A stretch of 64,000 nt of DNA, from assembly GCF_000938255.1 (NCBI RefSeq), contig NZ_JYMR01000012.1, positions 248,001 through 312,000 on the forward strand. The letters run 5' to 3'. Each line of letters opens with the position of its first letter. Within the stretch, counting starts at the first letter, position 1. A program made the position numbers and the translations under genes. This DNA is from Bradyrhizobium sp. LTSP849 (GTDB lineage: Bacteria > Pseudomonadota > Alphaproteobacteria > Rhizobiales > Xanthobacteraceae). This document shows positions 16,837 to 26,107 of this stretch, piece after piece. The notes below the pieces were generated by a model. It was not told where the DNA came from, searched no databases, and worked only from the letters and a program-made list of their open reading frames with translations.

Positions 16837-17280
16837 CTACGGTGATTGCTGGTGGGCGTGTTCAATTTGCCCCCCGAGCTCGAGCGTGACCAGTCGCGCC
16901 AATGGCGTCGCCGGATACAATTGCCCGATAACCGCTTCGATGTTGCAGAGGCTCCTCGCCCATGGATGGACGGGCACGATGTCGCCGTACCCGGTCGTCG
17001 TCAGCGTGGCGAAGCTCAAATAGAAAACCTTGCTTGCAAGCGATCGGTCATCCACGAACTCGATGCCTTTGAACGCATCCGCGGCCGACAAGCCAAGGAA
17101 CGTGATACGGTGCCCCTGTTGGCTTCCAGCTCCCGGTCTTCGGCATGCGAGGTCATTCCTGCGCAGCCGATAGCGATGCATCCAGCATCCCGCCGGCGCC
17201 AAATGCTGCTTTATCCACATCAAGGATGTTTGGGGTCGCGTGAGTCGCTGCCGCAGCAACTCACGACACAGAATACACAT
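16837..17280 (-). pseudogene. 5'-degraded two-helix potassium channel (Ion_trans_2)
   Basis: The C-terminal half is clearly the pore module of a potassium channel: pore helix and filter FYLSFATLTTTGYGDIVPVH (TTTGYGD at residues 94-100 of the open frame), then the second helix AVIGQLYPATPLARLVTLEL. The first 65 residues are Arg/Cys-rich and contain no membrane helix, so the first transmembrane segment is missing or lost by frameshift and deletion. A Pro in ATPLARL, where relatives have Leu, would also disturb the inner helix. I regard it as a non-functional remnant. Expression of the fragment cannot be excluded. Confidence 0.65.
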
Positions 17281-17359
17281 CAGAATGACAGCACATCTGC
17301 CGCACCTTCGAAAAAATCGATTCTAAGACGTCGGCGTTCGGATCGTGTCTGGACGCCGA

Positions 17360-17815
17360 TCACCAGGATCTGAAGCCGAGCCAGGTGAATTGCCCTTGTC
17401 GCGCCGCTAGAAGCATCTGCGGCTTGACGTGTCGTCTCGGCCGGGCGGCGACGCTTGATATCTTCGGTTGTCGCTTGCGATCGATGGATTCAGGCGGACG
17501 TGCGTCCGGACGCGGCAGCATTGCGAGCGCATTTGCGACTGTCGGGTTATCCATCCGGTTAACAGGCAGTTCGGTGACGTCTGACGACATCGCGACATCG
17601 GGGATCTTGACCGCGGGTGCGACGGCAACGATTGCCGACGACCGGGTATCGAAGACAATTCGCTCCGGCCATTTGCGATCGGAGTGAATGCGTATCGTTG
17701 GGCGATCGGACGGCGCCTGTTCAGAGATTGGCGCCCTCGGAAGGCAATAGTCCGCGACAAAGAGCAATAAGAGCAACGCCGCTCCGACCTTCCAGAGATA
17801 TGCCAACAGCGGCAT
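17360..17815 (-). CDS. Membrane-anchored hypothetical protein under an FNR/FixK-type box
   Basis: A 151-residue protein with one N-terminal membrane helix (LAYLWKVGAALLLLLFVADY) and a soluble rest with the segment RPTIRIHSDRKWPERIVFDT, which I recall as typical of a family of short Bradyrhizobium proteins of unknown function. The C-terminus is basic (AARPRRHVKPQMLLAARQ). The start ATG is at 17815. A perfect TTGAT-N4-ATCAA box is centred 94 bp upstream, a typical position for activation by FixK, so expression under low oxygen is likely. Confidence 0.7.
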   Translation of the reverse strand: MPLLAYLWKVGAALLLLLFVADYCLPRAPISEQAPSDRPTIRIHSDRKWPERIVFDTRSSAIVAVAPAVKIPDVAMSSDVTELPVNRMDNPTVANALAMLPRPDARPPESIDRKRQPKISSVAARPRRHVKPQMLLAARQGQFTWLGFRSW

Positions 17816-17902
17816 GCCGGTCGCTCCCGTACCCCCGAAACGCTCCCCTGGGCCAGTTCTACGACGTTATCTACCGCATGCTGCACAATGGCGACGGACT
17901 GC

Positions 17903-17916
17903 TTGATCTGGATCAA
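17903..17916. promoter_or_regulatory. FNR/FixK-type box
   Basis: TTGATCTGGATCAA is a perfect palindromic TTGAT-N4-ATCAA site, centred 94 bp upstream of the ATG at 17815 (minus strand). Confidence 0.75.
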
Positions 17917-17984
17917 GCGTTGAGGTGATCGGAAACGTGACTTTCGGCTTTTCATGCCGATCCCGAGGCGCAGTTTTTCGACTC

Positions 17985-18077
17985 ATGGCGCTGACCCTGT
18001 CGTTCACTGCAACGCTTTACCCATCATGGCGCGCTGCGCGACTTGATCCTGTGGAGGCTCTCCGGCAGGGCGACTAG
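17985..18077 (+). pseudogene. C-terminal remnant of a LolC/LolE (FtsX-type) ABC permease
   Basis: From 17985 the plus strand reads LSFTATLYPSWRAARLDPVE (residues 4-23 of the fragment), then ALRQGD and a stop. The pattern ATLYPxWRAARLDPVEALR is the hallmark C-terminus of LolC/LolE and related MacB/FtsX permeases. Nothing upstream continues the protein, so only its last 30 residues remain. This identification rests on motif recall. Confidence 0.6.
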
Positions 18078-18104
18078 CCATGGCGACTGGAAAATGTCGG
18101 CTGA

Positions 18105-18455
18105 CTAACCTGACCTGGTACGGTGCTCCTGAAAAGCGGCTCTGAGTTCGGCCAGTTCGTCGTGTGTTGCTCCCGGCTCCGCTTCGGTCCGAGTGGCAGG
18201 AAGGTCCATATAAGCGATCGGCTGATCGAACTGGCTCGCCGTGAAGTCATACCTCCGGCCTCCGATCCGATTGTAGAAATGATCGCCGACCGGCAGAGGC
18301 GTCTTCAGCAACTCGCCGCCGAACAGTTCATGAATCAGCAGCGACGTGACGTTGCATTGCCCAGCCGCCGGATTGGCCGGGGTCCATTGGCTGGCCGTCG
18401 ACAACGACCATGCCTGGCGCAGCGCGCTTTGAACGTCATCGGGATCGAAGCTCAT
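18105..18455 (-). CDS. YunG-like protein
   Basis: A 116-residue cytoplasmic protein. The ATG at 18455 has GGAGGG eight bases upstream. The pattern AWSLSTASQWTPANPAAGQC, then NVTSLLIHELFGGELLKT, HFYNRIGGRRYDFTASQF and a C-terminal polar helix matches the YunG family, whose biochemical role is unknown. A conserved Cys (in GQC), a His (DHFYN) and an Asp (YDFTASQF) could form a papain/transglutaminase-like site; that is inference. A copy of the TTTGCCCGACG repeat lies upstream of the gene. Confidence 0.7.
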   Translation of the reverse strand: MSFDPDDVQSALRQAWSLSTASQWTPANPAAGQCNVTSLLIHELFGGELLKTPLPVGDHFYNRIGGRRYDFTASQFDQPIAYMDLPATRTEAEPGATHDELAELRAAFQEHRTRSG

Positions 18456-18520
18456 CGTCCCTCCAGGGATCAACACCGAGGTTAATTTCGGATTATACGA
18501 TTGTCGCTTTGTGACACTGT

Positions 18521-18537
18521 TTTGCCCGACGAGTCAA
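18521..18537 (+). repeat. Interspersed repeat motif, copy 3 (partial)
   Basis: TTTGCCCGACGAGTCAA matches the first 17 bases of the repeats at 12805 and 13391 with one mismatch. It lies in the 360-bp gap between the YunG-like gene and the second TRAP gene, which otherwise holds only that gene's terminator. Confidence 0.5.
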
Positions 18538-18753
18538 AATGCCCTTGCTCGTCGATGCGAGTCCAACTCTATCCGCTCGTCATCAAGCGAAGCGTCCCGC
18601 CAGCGCCAACCGCGCAGCGATTGCCTCTTTCCGTCGATTTTCTCCGCCACCTCAAACTGTTGGCCGCATTCACAGGGCAACGTGCCTTCACCGCGCGTCT
18701 ACTGTGCATGGGGTTGTTTTCCATATTTTGTTCGGCCCCGATCGCACTGCGCC

Positions 18754-18788
18754 AAAGAAAAAGCCCGGCCTCGCGAAGGAGGCCGGGC
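18754..18788 (-). terminator. Terminator of the second TRAP binding-protein gene
   Basis: GCCCGGCCTC (18763-18772) pairs perfectly with GAGGCCGGGC (18779-18788) around GCGAAG. The A-rich flank on the left gives a U run on the minus strand. It lies 29 bp past the stop of the TRAP gene. Confidence 0.85.
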
Positions 18789-18816
18789 GCTGTCGTCTTG
18801 CGACATGCTCGAACGA

Positions 18817-19911
<1,095 letters not shown>

Positions 19912-20104
19912 CTACTCTCTCCTTGTTGGGGTGTTTCCCCTCAACTTCCTCATTTGCTGCCGCTCATTTCGGCGACGCGTTTTAAGTCGCGTCGAACCGG
20001 TGGGGCTTGACTGCCGTGGGCCTTTAACACGGAAGCCCCGCGCGCGGAACGCGACAATGGCATGACAGGACTCTACGAAAGTCGCATGTCCCCAGAAGAC
20101 CGGC

Positions 20105-21247
20105 TCAGGCCGCAGCGATGACGCCCTTGAGCTGGTCCCGGACCTGTCCCGCAATGGCGCGGTAGATCGCCGCATGGGGGCCCTCCGGCTCACTGTCGAC
20201 CACGGGGCGACCGGCATCCGATGAGGCGCGAATCGCCATGTGCAGCGGGATCTCGCCCAGGAACGGCACGCCGAGCTTCTCAGCCTCATGGCGTGCACCG
20301 CCATGGCCAAAGATGTCGGATTTCGTGCCGCAATGCGGGCACTGGAAGTAGCTCATGTTCTCGACGATGCCGAGCACGCGCACGTTGACCTTTTTGAACA
20401 TGGCAAGCCCACGTCGTGCGTCGATCAGGGACAGGTCCTGCGGGGTCGAGATGATGACGGCGCCCTTCAGCGGCACGTTCTGCGCCAGCGTGAGTTGGGC
20501 ATCGCCGGTGCCCGGCGGCATGTCGACGACGAGCACGTCGAGCGCACCCCATGCGACGTCGCGCAGCATCTGCGTCACCGCCGACATCACCATCGGACCG
20601 CGCCAGATCATCGCGGTCTCTTCTTCCACGAGGAAGCCGATCGACATGATGGCAAGACCAAAGCGTTTGAGCGGGATCATCTTGCGCTCGCCGTCGAGCT
20701 CCGGCTTCTCATGCAGGCCCGTCAGCCGCGGCACCGAGGGGCCGTAGATGTCGGCATCGAGCAGCCCGACCTTGAGGCCGAGGTCGCGCAGGCCGAGCGC
20801 CAGATTGAGTGCGGTGGTCGATTTGCCGACACCGCCCTTGCCGGAGGCCACCGCGATCACGGCAGCGACGCCCGGAATCTCGGACTGCCGCGCCATCGGC
20901 GATTGGGCGCCGCCCTGCGGCGGCGGCTTGTGGGCGTGGACCGGCTGCACGCCCGGCGTGCCGCGGCTCGGCGTTGGCGGAGGTGGTGGTGCCGCGCCGC
21001 CTTTACGCTCGGCGGTCAGCGCTACCATCACCGTGGTGACGCCGGGAATGGCGCGCACGGCGGCCTCAGCTTCGGAGCGGACGGATTCCCAGGCCCGCGC
21101 CTCGGCGGCATCGACATTGATCGAGAAGAACACCTTGCCGTCGGAGGCGCTGATCGCGCTCAGCACATTGGCATTGGTGAGCGCGACCCCGCGCGGCGAC
21201 TTGATCCGGCCGAGGCTGTCGAGAACCTGTTGCTGCGTCACGCTCAA
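20105..21247 (-). CDS. Mrp/NBP35-family iron-sulfur carrier ATPase (ApbC)
   Basis: A P-loop ATPase that delivers Fe-S clusters to target proteins. The 380 residues contain an N-terminal MIP18/DUF59-like domain (about 1-80), a Pro-rich linker (86-115), the deviant Walker A GKGGVGKST (136-144), DADIYGPS (164-171), the VDMPPGTGD switch (241-249) and the cluster-binding CPHC (Cys303, Cys306). The start appears to be TTG at 21247, seven bases after AGGAG; the nearest ATG is out of frame. It is a housekeeping gene, separate from its neighbours. Confidence 0.93.
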   Translation of the reverse strand: MSVTQQQVLDSLGRIKSPRGVALTNANVLSAISASDGKVFFSINVDAAEARAWESVRSEAEAAVRAIPGVTTVMVALTAERKGGAAPPPPPTPSRGTPGVQPVHAHKPPPQGGAQSPMARQSEIPGVAAVIAVASGKGGVGKSTTALNLALGLRDLGLKVGLLDADIYGPSVPRLTGLHEKPELDGERKMIPLKRFGLAIMSIGFLVEEETAMIWRGPMVMSAVTQMLRDVAWGALDVLVVDMPPGTGDAQLTLAQNVPLKGAVIISTPQDLSLIDARRGLAMFKKVNVRVLGIVENMSYFQCPHCGTKSDIFGHGGARHEAEKLGVPFLGEIPLHMAIRASSDAGRPVVDSEPEGPHAAIYRAIAGQVRDQLKGVIAAA

Positions 21248-21300
21248 AGCGCATCTCCTAGAGTTCAGGATGCCCCATTAGAGCGGAAACGCGAAAAAGG

Positions 21301-21738
21301 CTACTGCCTGCCGATATCGCCAGCCATCTCGGCGGGCGCCGCCCCCTGCTCCTTCGCCGCCTCGTAATTGAGCTCGATCATGACGCCATTGGGGTCATGG
21401 ACGAAGATCTGCCAGAGGTCACCGCCGGGCACCTGGCGTGAGTCGAATGTCATGCCCTTGGAGGCCAGCCGCCGCTTCATGCCATCAAAGCCGCTGCTGA
21501 TGAAGGCGACGTGGTGGACCACGCCGGAATCCGGCTTTTGCGGCTCCGAGGTCGGGGAAATATCGACGAGGTGCACCACCGGCTTGCCCTCGCTGTACAT
21601 CCAGGCCCCCGGGAAGGCGAAATTGGGCCGGGCGCCTTTTTCAAGGCCCAGCACGTCCTCGTAGAAGCGGACCGTCTCGGCCAGATTCCGGGTCCGGATG
21701 TTGAAATGATCGAGGACGCCAACGCTTACGCCGCCCAT
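21301..21738 (-). CDS. VOC (glyoxalase/dioxygenase) superfamily protein
   Basis: A 145-residue single-domain vicinal-oxygen-chelate protein with two beta-alpha-beta-beta-beta halves. It opens VLDHFNIRTRNLAETVRFYE (His11 region as first metal ligand), continues GAWMYSEGKPVVHLVDI and VVHHVAFISSGFDGMKRRL, and ends with WQIFVHDPNGVMIELNYEA, where the terminal Glu is a usual metal ligand. The substrate is unknown. It lies 53 bp upstream of the Mrp gene in the same direction. Confidence 0.88.
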   Translation of the reverse strand: MGGVSVGVLDHFNIRTRNLAETVRFYEDVLGLEKGARPNFAFPGAWMYSEGKPVVHLVDISPTSEPQKPDSGVVHHVAFISSGFDGMKRRLASKGMTFDSRQVPGGDLWQIFVHDPNGVMIELNYEAAKEQGAAPAEMAGDIGRQ

Positions 21739-21925
21739 GCTTTTCGCTCCCTTTTTTTGAAGTCCTTGAGGTCCACCATCCTAGCACAGGAGGCCGCTAA
21801 ACGAAGCCGTTGCCCTCCCGCCTCAAGGGTTTATGGTGCGGCCCGATCCGCGCCGTTCAGCGGAACCTGGCGCCCCTCGCCCGGGAAAAAACCGTAAAAC
21901 CCAAACTACGGACAAGGTACCACAC

Positions 21926-22798
21926 ATGGCTAAAGTCGCTTTCCTCGGTCTCGGCGTGATGGGCTTCCCCATGGCCGGACACCTCGTGAAAAAAGGGGGC
22001 CATGAGGTCACCGTCTACAACCGCACCGCGGCCAAGGCGAAGGAGTGGGCGGACAAGTTCGGCGGCAATACCGCAGCGACCCCGAAGGCCGCAGCCGAGG
22101 GCCACGATTTCGTGATGTGCTGCGTCGGCAACGACAACGATCTGCGCGCAGTCACGATCGGCGCCGACGGCGCCTTTGCCGGCATGAAGAAGGGCGCGAC
22201 CTTCGTCGACCACACCACCGCCTCTGCCGAAGTCGCCCGCGAGCTCGATGCGGCCGCGACCAAGGCCGGCTTCAAATTCATCGACGCGCCGGTCTCCGGC
22301 GGCCAGGCCGGCGCCGAGAACGGCGTGCTGACGGTGATGTGCGGCGGCGCCGAGGGCGCCTATGCCGGCGCTGAGCCGATCATCACAGGCGCCTATGCAC
22401 GGATGTGCAAACTGCTCGGGCCCGCCGGCTCCGGCCAGCTGACCAAGATGGTCAACCAGATCTGCATCGCCGGGTTGGTGCAGGGCCTCTCCGAGGGTAT
22501 CCACTTCGCCAAGAAGAGTGGTCTCGACGTCGCCGCCGTGATCGAAACCATCTCCAAGGGGGCGGCGCAGTCGTGGCAGATGGAGAACCGCTACAAGACC
22601 ATGAACGACGACAAGTATGATTTCGGCTTCGCGGTCGAATGGATGCGCAAGGACCTCTCGATCTCGCTGGCCGAAGCCCGCCGCAACGGCGCCAATTTGC
22701 CGGTGACCGCGCTGGTCGACCAGTTCTACGCCGAGGTCGAGAAGATGGGCGGCAAGCGCTGGGATACGTCGAGCCTGCTCGCACGCCTCAATCGCTGA
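21926..22798 (+). CDS. NAD(P)-dependent beta-hydroxyacid dehydrogenase (3-hydroxyisobutyrate/tartronate semialdehyde reductase family)
   Basis: A 290-residue oxidoreductase. The ATG at 21926 gives MAKVAFLGLGVMGFPMAGHL, the GxGxxG Rossmann motif plus the family signature FLGLGxMGxPMA. DAPVSGGQAGAENGVLTVMCGG is the substrate-binding segment, and Lys in GQLTKMVNQI is the catalytic lysine. A C-terminal helical domain follows. The protein probably reduces a small semialdehyde or oxidises a 3-hydroxy acid. The downstream NhaD gene begins 22 bp later on the same strand. Confidence 0.92.
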   Translation: MAKVAFLGLGVMGFPMAGHLVKKGGHEVTVYNRTAAKAKEWADKFGGNTAATPKAAAEGHDFVMCCVGNDNDLRAVTIGADGAFAGMKKGATFVDHTTASAEVARELDAAATKAGFKFIDAPVSGGQAGAENGVLTVMCGGAEGAYAGAEPIITGAYARMCKLLGPAGSGQLTKMVNQICIAGLVQGLSEGIHFAKKSGLDVAAVIETISKGAAQSWQMENRYKTMNDDKYDFGFAVEWMRKDLSISLAEARRNGANLPVTALVDQFYAEVEKMGGKRWDTSSLLARLNR

Positions 22799-22820
22799 CA
22801 CCTGACGAACTGCCCCCGCT

Positions 22821-24098
22821 TTGCTGATCGCGCTCGCCGCCATATTCGTTGTCGCTTATGCGGCGATCGCGCTCGAGCATCCGATCGGGGTCAACAAGAG
22901 CGCGTCCGCGCTGCTCGGTGCGGGCCTGCTCTGGACGATCTACGCGACTACGACGGGCGACCACACGCTGGTCGGCCGTCAACTCGACGAGTCCATCGTC
23001 TCGACCGCCCAGATCGTGTTTTTCCTGATCGGCGCGATGACCATCGTCGAGGTGATCGACGCTCACGACGGTTTTGAGGTTATCACCTCCCGCATCGGCA
23101 CGACCAGCCAGGTCAAGCTGATGTGGCTGGTTGGCTTCGTGGCGTTCTTCCTCAGCGCGATCCTGGACAATCTGACGACCACCATCGTCATGGTCTCGCT
23201 GATCCAGCGGCTGATCGCCCGGCGCGACGACCGGCTGCTGTTCGCCTCGCTCATCGTCATCGCCGCGAATGCCGGCGGCGCGTGGACCGTGATCGGCGAC
23301 GTCACCACGACGATGCTATGGATCGGCGGCCAGATCTCGCCATTGAACATCATGCGCGCGGTGTTCCTGCCCGCACTCGTCAATTTGCTGGTGCCGCTCA
23401 CCTTCATCAGCCTTTCGCTGAAGGGCAAGACCATCGCGGCACCGCAGAAAGACACCGGATTGCTCGCCGTCGATCGGTTCGAGCGAAACCTGATGTTCTA
23501 TCTCGGGCTCGGCGTGCTGATCGCGGTGCCGGCGTTCAAGACGGTCACCCATTTACCGCCCTTCATGGGCGTGCTGCTCGGGCTCGGCATCGTTTGGCTG
23601 GTCGGCGAGATCGTCCACCGTGACAAGGACGAGCATGTGCGCCGTCCGCTCTCGCTGGCACATGCGCTGACGCGCATCGACATGGGCTCGATCGTGTTCT
23701 TCGTCGGCATTTTGCTGGCGGTCGCCAGCCTCGAACATGCCGGCTTGCTCGCGATGCTGGCCAAATGGCTGGATGCCACGCTCGGCCGTCAGGACATCAT
23801 CGTCGTCGTGCTCGGCCTGCTCAGCGCCATCATCGACAACGTGCCGCTGGTCGCCGCGACCATGGGCATGTACGACCTCGCGCATTACCCGACCGACAGC
23901 TTCCTCTGGGAATTCATCGCCTATTGCGCCGGTACCGGCGGATCGATCCTGATCATCGGCTCGGCCGCCGGCGTCGCCGCCATGGGGCTCGAGCGGATCG
24001 AGTTCCTCTGGTACGCCCGCCGCATCGCGGTTCCGGCGCTGGCGGGGTATCTGGCTGGCGCGGTGGTCTACGTCGCGCAACATGCGGCGCTGCATTGA
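22821..24098 (+). CDS. nhaD: Na+/H+ antiporter, NhaD type
   Basis: An inner-membrane antiporter of the ion transporter superfamily, 425 residues with about 11-12 hydrophobic helices. The family signature GGAWTVIGDVTTTMLWIGGQ is intact, as are the mirrored SAILDNLTTTIVM and SAIIDNVPLVAATMGM half-helix regions where Asp and Asn line the ion path. The start seems to be TTG at 22821, since no ATG or GTG lies near with a ribosome site; this is less certain than the rest. It exports sodium in exchange for protons and supports pH and salt tolerance. Confidence 0.9.
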   Translation: MLIALAAIFVVAYAAIALEHPIGVNKSASALLGAGLLWTIYATTTGDHTLVGRQLDESIVSTAQIVFFLIGAMTIVEVIDAHDGFEVITSRIGTTSQVKLMWLVGFVAFFLSAILDNLTTTIVMVSLIQRLIARRDDRLLFASLIVIAANAGGAWTVIGDVTTTMLWIGGQISPLNIMRAVFLPALVNLLVPLTFISLSLKGKTIAAPQKDTGLLAVDRFERNLMFYLGLGVLIAVPAFKTVTHLPPFMGVLLGLGIVWLVGEIVHRDKDEHVRRPLSLAHALTRIDMGSIVFFVGILLAVASLEHAGLLAMLAKWLDATLGRQDIIVVVLGLLSAIIDNVPLVAATMGMYDLAHYPTDSFLWEFIAYCAGTGGSILIIGSAAGVAAMGLERIEFLWYARRIAVPALAGYLAGAVVYVAQHAALH

Positions 24099-24118
24099 GC
24101 GCTCGCACGCGCACAAAA

Positions 24119-24134
24119 TTAACGCCGGGTTAAC
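24119..24134. promoter_or_regulatory. CtrA-type box
   Basis: TTAACGCCGGGTTAAC is an exact TTAA-N7-TTAAC match to the site bound by the alphaproteobacterial cell-cycle regulator CtrA. It lies about 100 bp upstream of a PleC/DivJ-type kinase gene. Confidence 0.65.
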
Positions 24135-24147
24135 GTAATTCTTTAGC

Positions 24148-24169
24148 TCCTTAAGTCACCTCTTAAGGA
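24148..24169. promoter_or_regulatory. Perfect inverted repeat upstream of the sensor kinase
   Basis: TCCTTAAG and CTTAAGGA form perfect 8-bp arms around TCACCT, 67 bp before the kinase start. It also reads as TTAA-N8-TTAA, one base off the CtrA spacing, so it may be a second, weaker CtrA site or a separate operator. Confidence 0.45.
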
Positions 24170-24235
24170 TTTCTTGCCAGAGATAGACAATGCAGAAGGC
24201 CCGCGTCCAACGTGGGCAGGAATTGTTGTTGCTTG

Positions 24236-25831
24236 ATGAGTAACCCCGCTGAAAAGCCTGAAGTTGTGCAGCTTCCGGCCGAGCCCGTCAGCGCTCCATC
24301 GGCGAGCAGCCGAAGGGCTGCGGCGCAGCGGGTGCGCGAGGCGCGCGATAAGTTAACGTCGACCAGCGGAACCCGGCCCGCCTTCGACGCAGAGCTGCTG
24401 CGCCAATATGCCCAGACAAGACTGTCAGCCTCCTATGTCGTGATGCTGCTGGTGGTCGTGACCGGCGTGCTGTTCGGGCTGTGGATGCAGCCGATCCCGG
24501 CCGCAGCCTGGACCGCCGGCATGCTCTGCATCCACGGCGCGATGATCCGCAGCTGCCAGCGCTTCCTGACCGAGCCCGCCTCGCCCACAGCGACACGCGC
24601 CTGGCGCACGCGCTTCGTCGTGCTCGACCTGCTCTATGGCCTGTGCTGGATGGCAATCCTGATCCATCCCGTGCTCGACACGGTCACGGAAACGCTGATG
24701 ATGTTCCTGATGCTGCTGGTGATCGCAGTATCGAGCATGCTCGCTGCCAATTTGCCGATCGCAGCCCTTGCCGCCACCGCGCCAGTTGCAGTCGCGATGG
24801 CGTTGAGCTTTGCGATGACCGGCTCGCTCGACAATTATATCCTGGCCGCGCTGGCGCTCGCGGCCGAAGGCTATTTCATCCTGCTGGCACATCAGCTGCA
24901 CTCCTCGACCTTCGCAACGCTCGAAGCGCGCGCGGAGAAGGACGCGCTGATCGGCGAGCTCGAACAGGCCAAGGCGATCTCGGACGAGGCGCGCCACCGC
25001 GCCGAATCCGCCAACGTCGCCAAATCGCGCTTCCTGGCGCAGATGAGCCACGAGCTGCGCACGCCGCTGAACGCCATCCTCGGCTTCTCCGAGGTGATGA
25101 AGAGCGAGATTTTTGGCGCGCATGCGGTGCCGGTCTACAAGGAATATTCCGGCGACATCCATAATTCCGGCGTGCACCTGCTCAACCTCATCAACGAGAT
25201 TCTCGACCTGTCGCGGATCGAGGCCGGCCGCTACGAGCTGAACGAGGAAGCAGTGTCGCTGGTCGGCATCGTCGCCGACTGTCATCATCTGATGAAGCTG
25301 CGGGCCTCAAGTCGCGGCATCACCATCCACGAGGTGTTCGAGCAGGCCATGCCGCGGCTCTGGGCCGACGAGCGCGCGATCCGCCAGGTCGTGCTCAATC
25401 TGCTCTCCAACTCGATCAAGTTCACCCCGCAGGGCGGCGAGATCTGGCTCAAGGCCGGCTGGACTGCCTCGGGCGGACAATATCTCTCGGTGAAAGATAC
25501 TGGCTCTGGAATCCCCGAGGACGAGATCCCGGTCGTGCTTGCCTCGTTCGGCCAGGGCTCCAACTCGATCAAGTCGGCCGAACAGGGCGCGGGGCTGGGC
25601 CTGCCCATCGCGAAAAACCTGATCGACCTGCATGGCGGCACCTTCACGCTGAAATCGAAGTTGCGCATCGGCACCGAAGTGATCGTCACCTTCCCGCCCG
25701 AGCGCGTGATGAGCGCGCTGGCGCCGCTGTCGGAGGATGCGCCGCCGCTCCAGCCAGACAGTTCCGCCGTGCCCGACGAAAAGCGCCGGCCGCGCCACAG
25801 GCCGATCATGAGCGCAGGTACGGGCTCCTAA
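24236..25831 (+). CDS. Membrane sensor histidine kinase of the PleC/DivJ type
   Basis: A 531-residue kinase. A polar N-terminus (1-62) precedes about six membrane helices (65-220), a coiled linker (225-262) and the HisKA box FLAQMSHELRTPLNAILGFS with His272, followed by an ATPase domain (NLLSNSIKFTP, DTGSGIPEDEI, GAGLGLPIAKNL). The stretch IHNSGVHLLNLINEILDLSR is typical of PleC/DivJ, which control phosphorylation of DivK in the cell cycle. The ATG at 24236 was preferred over a GTG eight codons upstream. A perfect CtrA box lies in front, which would tie the kinase to the cell-cycle circuit. Confidence 0.9.
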   Translation: MSNPAEKPEVVQLPAEPVSAPSASSRRAAAQRVREARDKLTSTSGTRPAFDAELLRQYAQTRLSASYVVMLLVVVTGVLFGLWMQPIPAAAWTAGMLCIHGAMIRSCQRFLTEPASPTATRAWRTRFVVLDLLYGLCWMAILIHPVLDTVTETLMMFLMLLVIAVSSMLAANLPIAALAATAPVAVAMALSFAMTGSLDNYILAALALAAEGYFILLAHQLHSSTFATLEARAEKDALIGELEQAKAISDEARHRAESANVAKSRFLAQMSHELRTPLNAILGFSEVMKSEIFGAHAVPVYKEYSGDIHNSGVHLLNLINEILDLSRIEAGRYELNEEAVSLVGIVADCHHLMKLRASSRGITIHEVFEQAMPRLWADERAIRQVVLNLLSNSIKFTPQGGEIWLKAGWTASGGQYLSVKDTGSGIPEDEIPVVLASFGQGSNSIKSAEQGAGLGLPIAKNLIDLHGGTFTLKSKLRIGTEVIVTFPPERVMSALAPLSEDAPPLQPDSSAVPDEKRRPRHRPIMSAGTGS

Positions 25832-25875
25832 ACACATGCTTGCAGACATGACCGCCAATCCCTCAATATGCCAAG

Positions 25876-26079
25876 ATGAGCAAAGAAACGCCGTGCGTCG
25901 CCGTCTGTATGATCGATCCCAAGACCAAACTCTGCTTCGGCTGTGGCCGCACGCTGCCAGAGATCGCGCGCTGGCACGCGATGGAGAGCGCGGAACGGCT
26001 CACGCTGATGGCGCTGCTGCCGGCACGCATGACGGAGGCCGGGTTGCGGCCGATCGCCGGATCGCCCAAGCGCACCTGA
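25876..26079 (+). CDS. DUF1289 domain protein
   Basis: A 67-residue protein with the four-Cys pattern of DUF1289 (Cys7, Cys11, Cys20, Cys23 in TPCVAVCMID and LCFGCGRTLPE), followed by the usual helix EIARWHAMESAERLTLMALL. The Cys probably bind zinc or an Fe-S cluster. The family's role is not known. It lies 44 bp after the kinase gene and 28 bp before the protease gene on the same strand. Confidence 0.92.
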   Translation: MSKETPCVAVCMIDPKTKLCFGCGRTLPEIARWHAMESAERLTLMALLPARMTEAGLRPIAGSPKRT

Positions 26080-26107
26080 CCAGCGTGCGCGCTTGTGGAG
26101 GCGCGCG

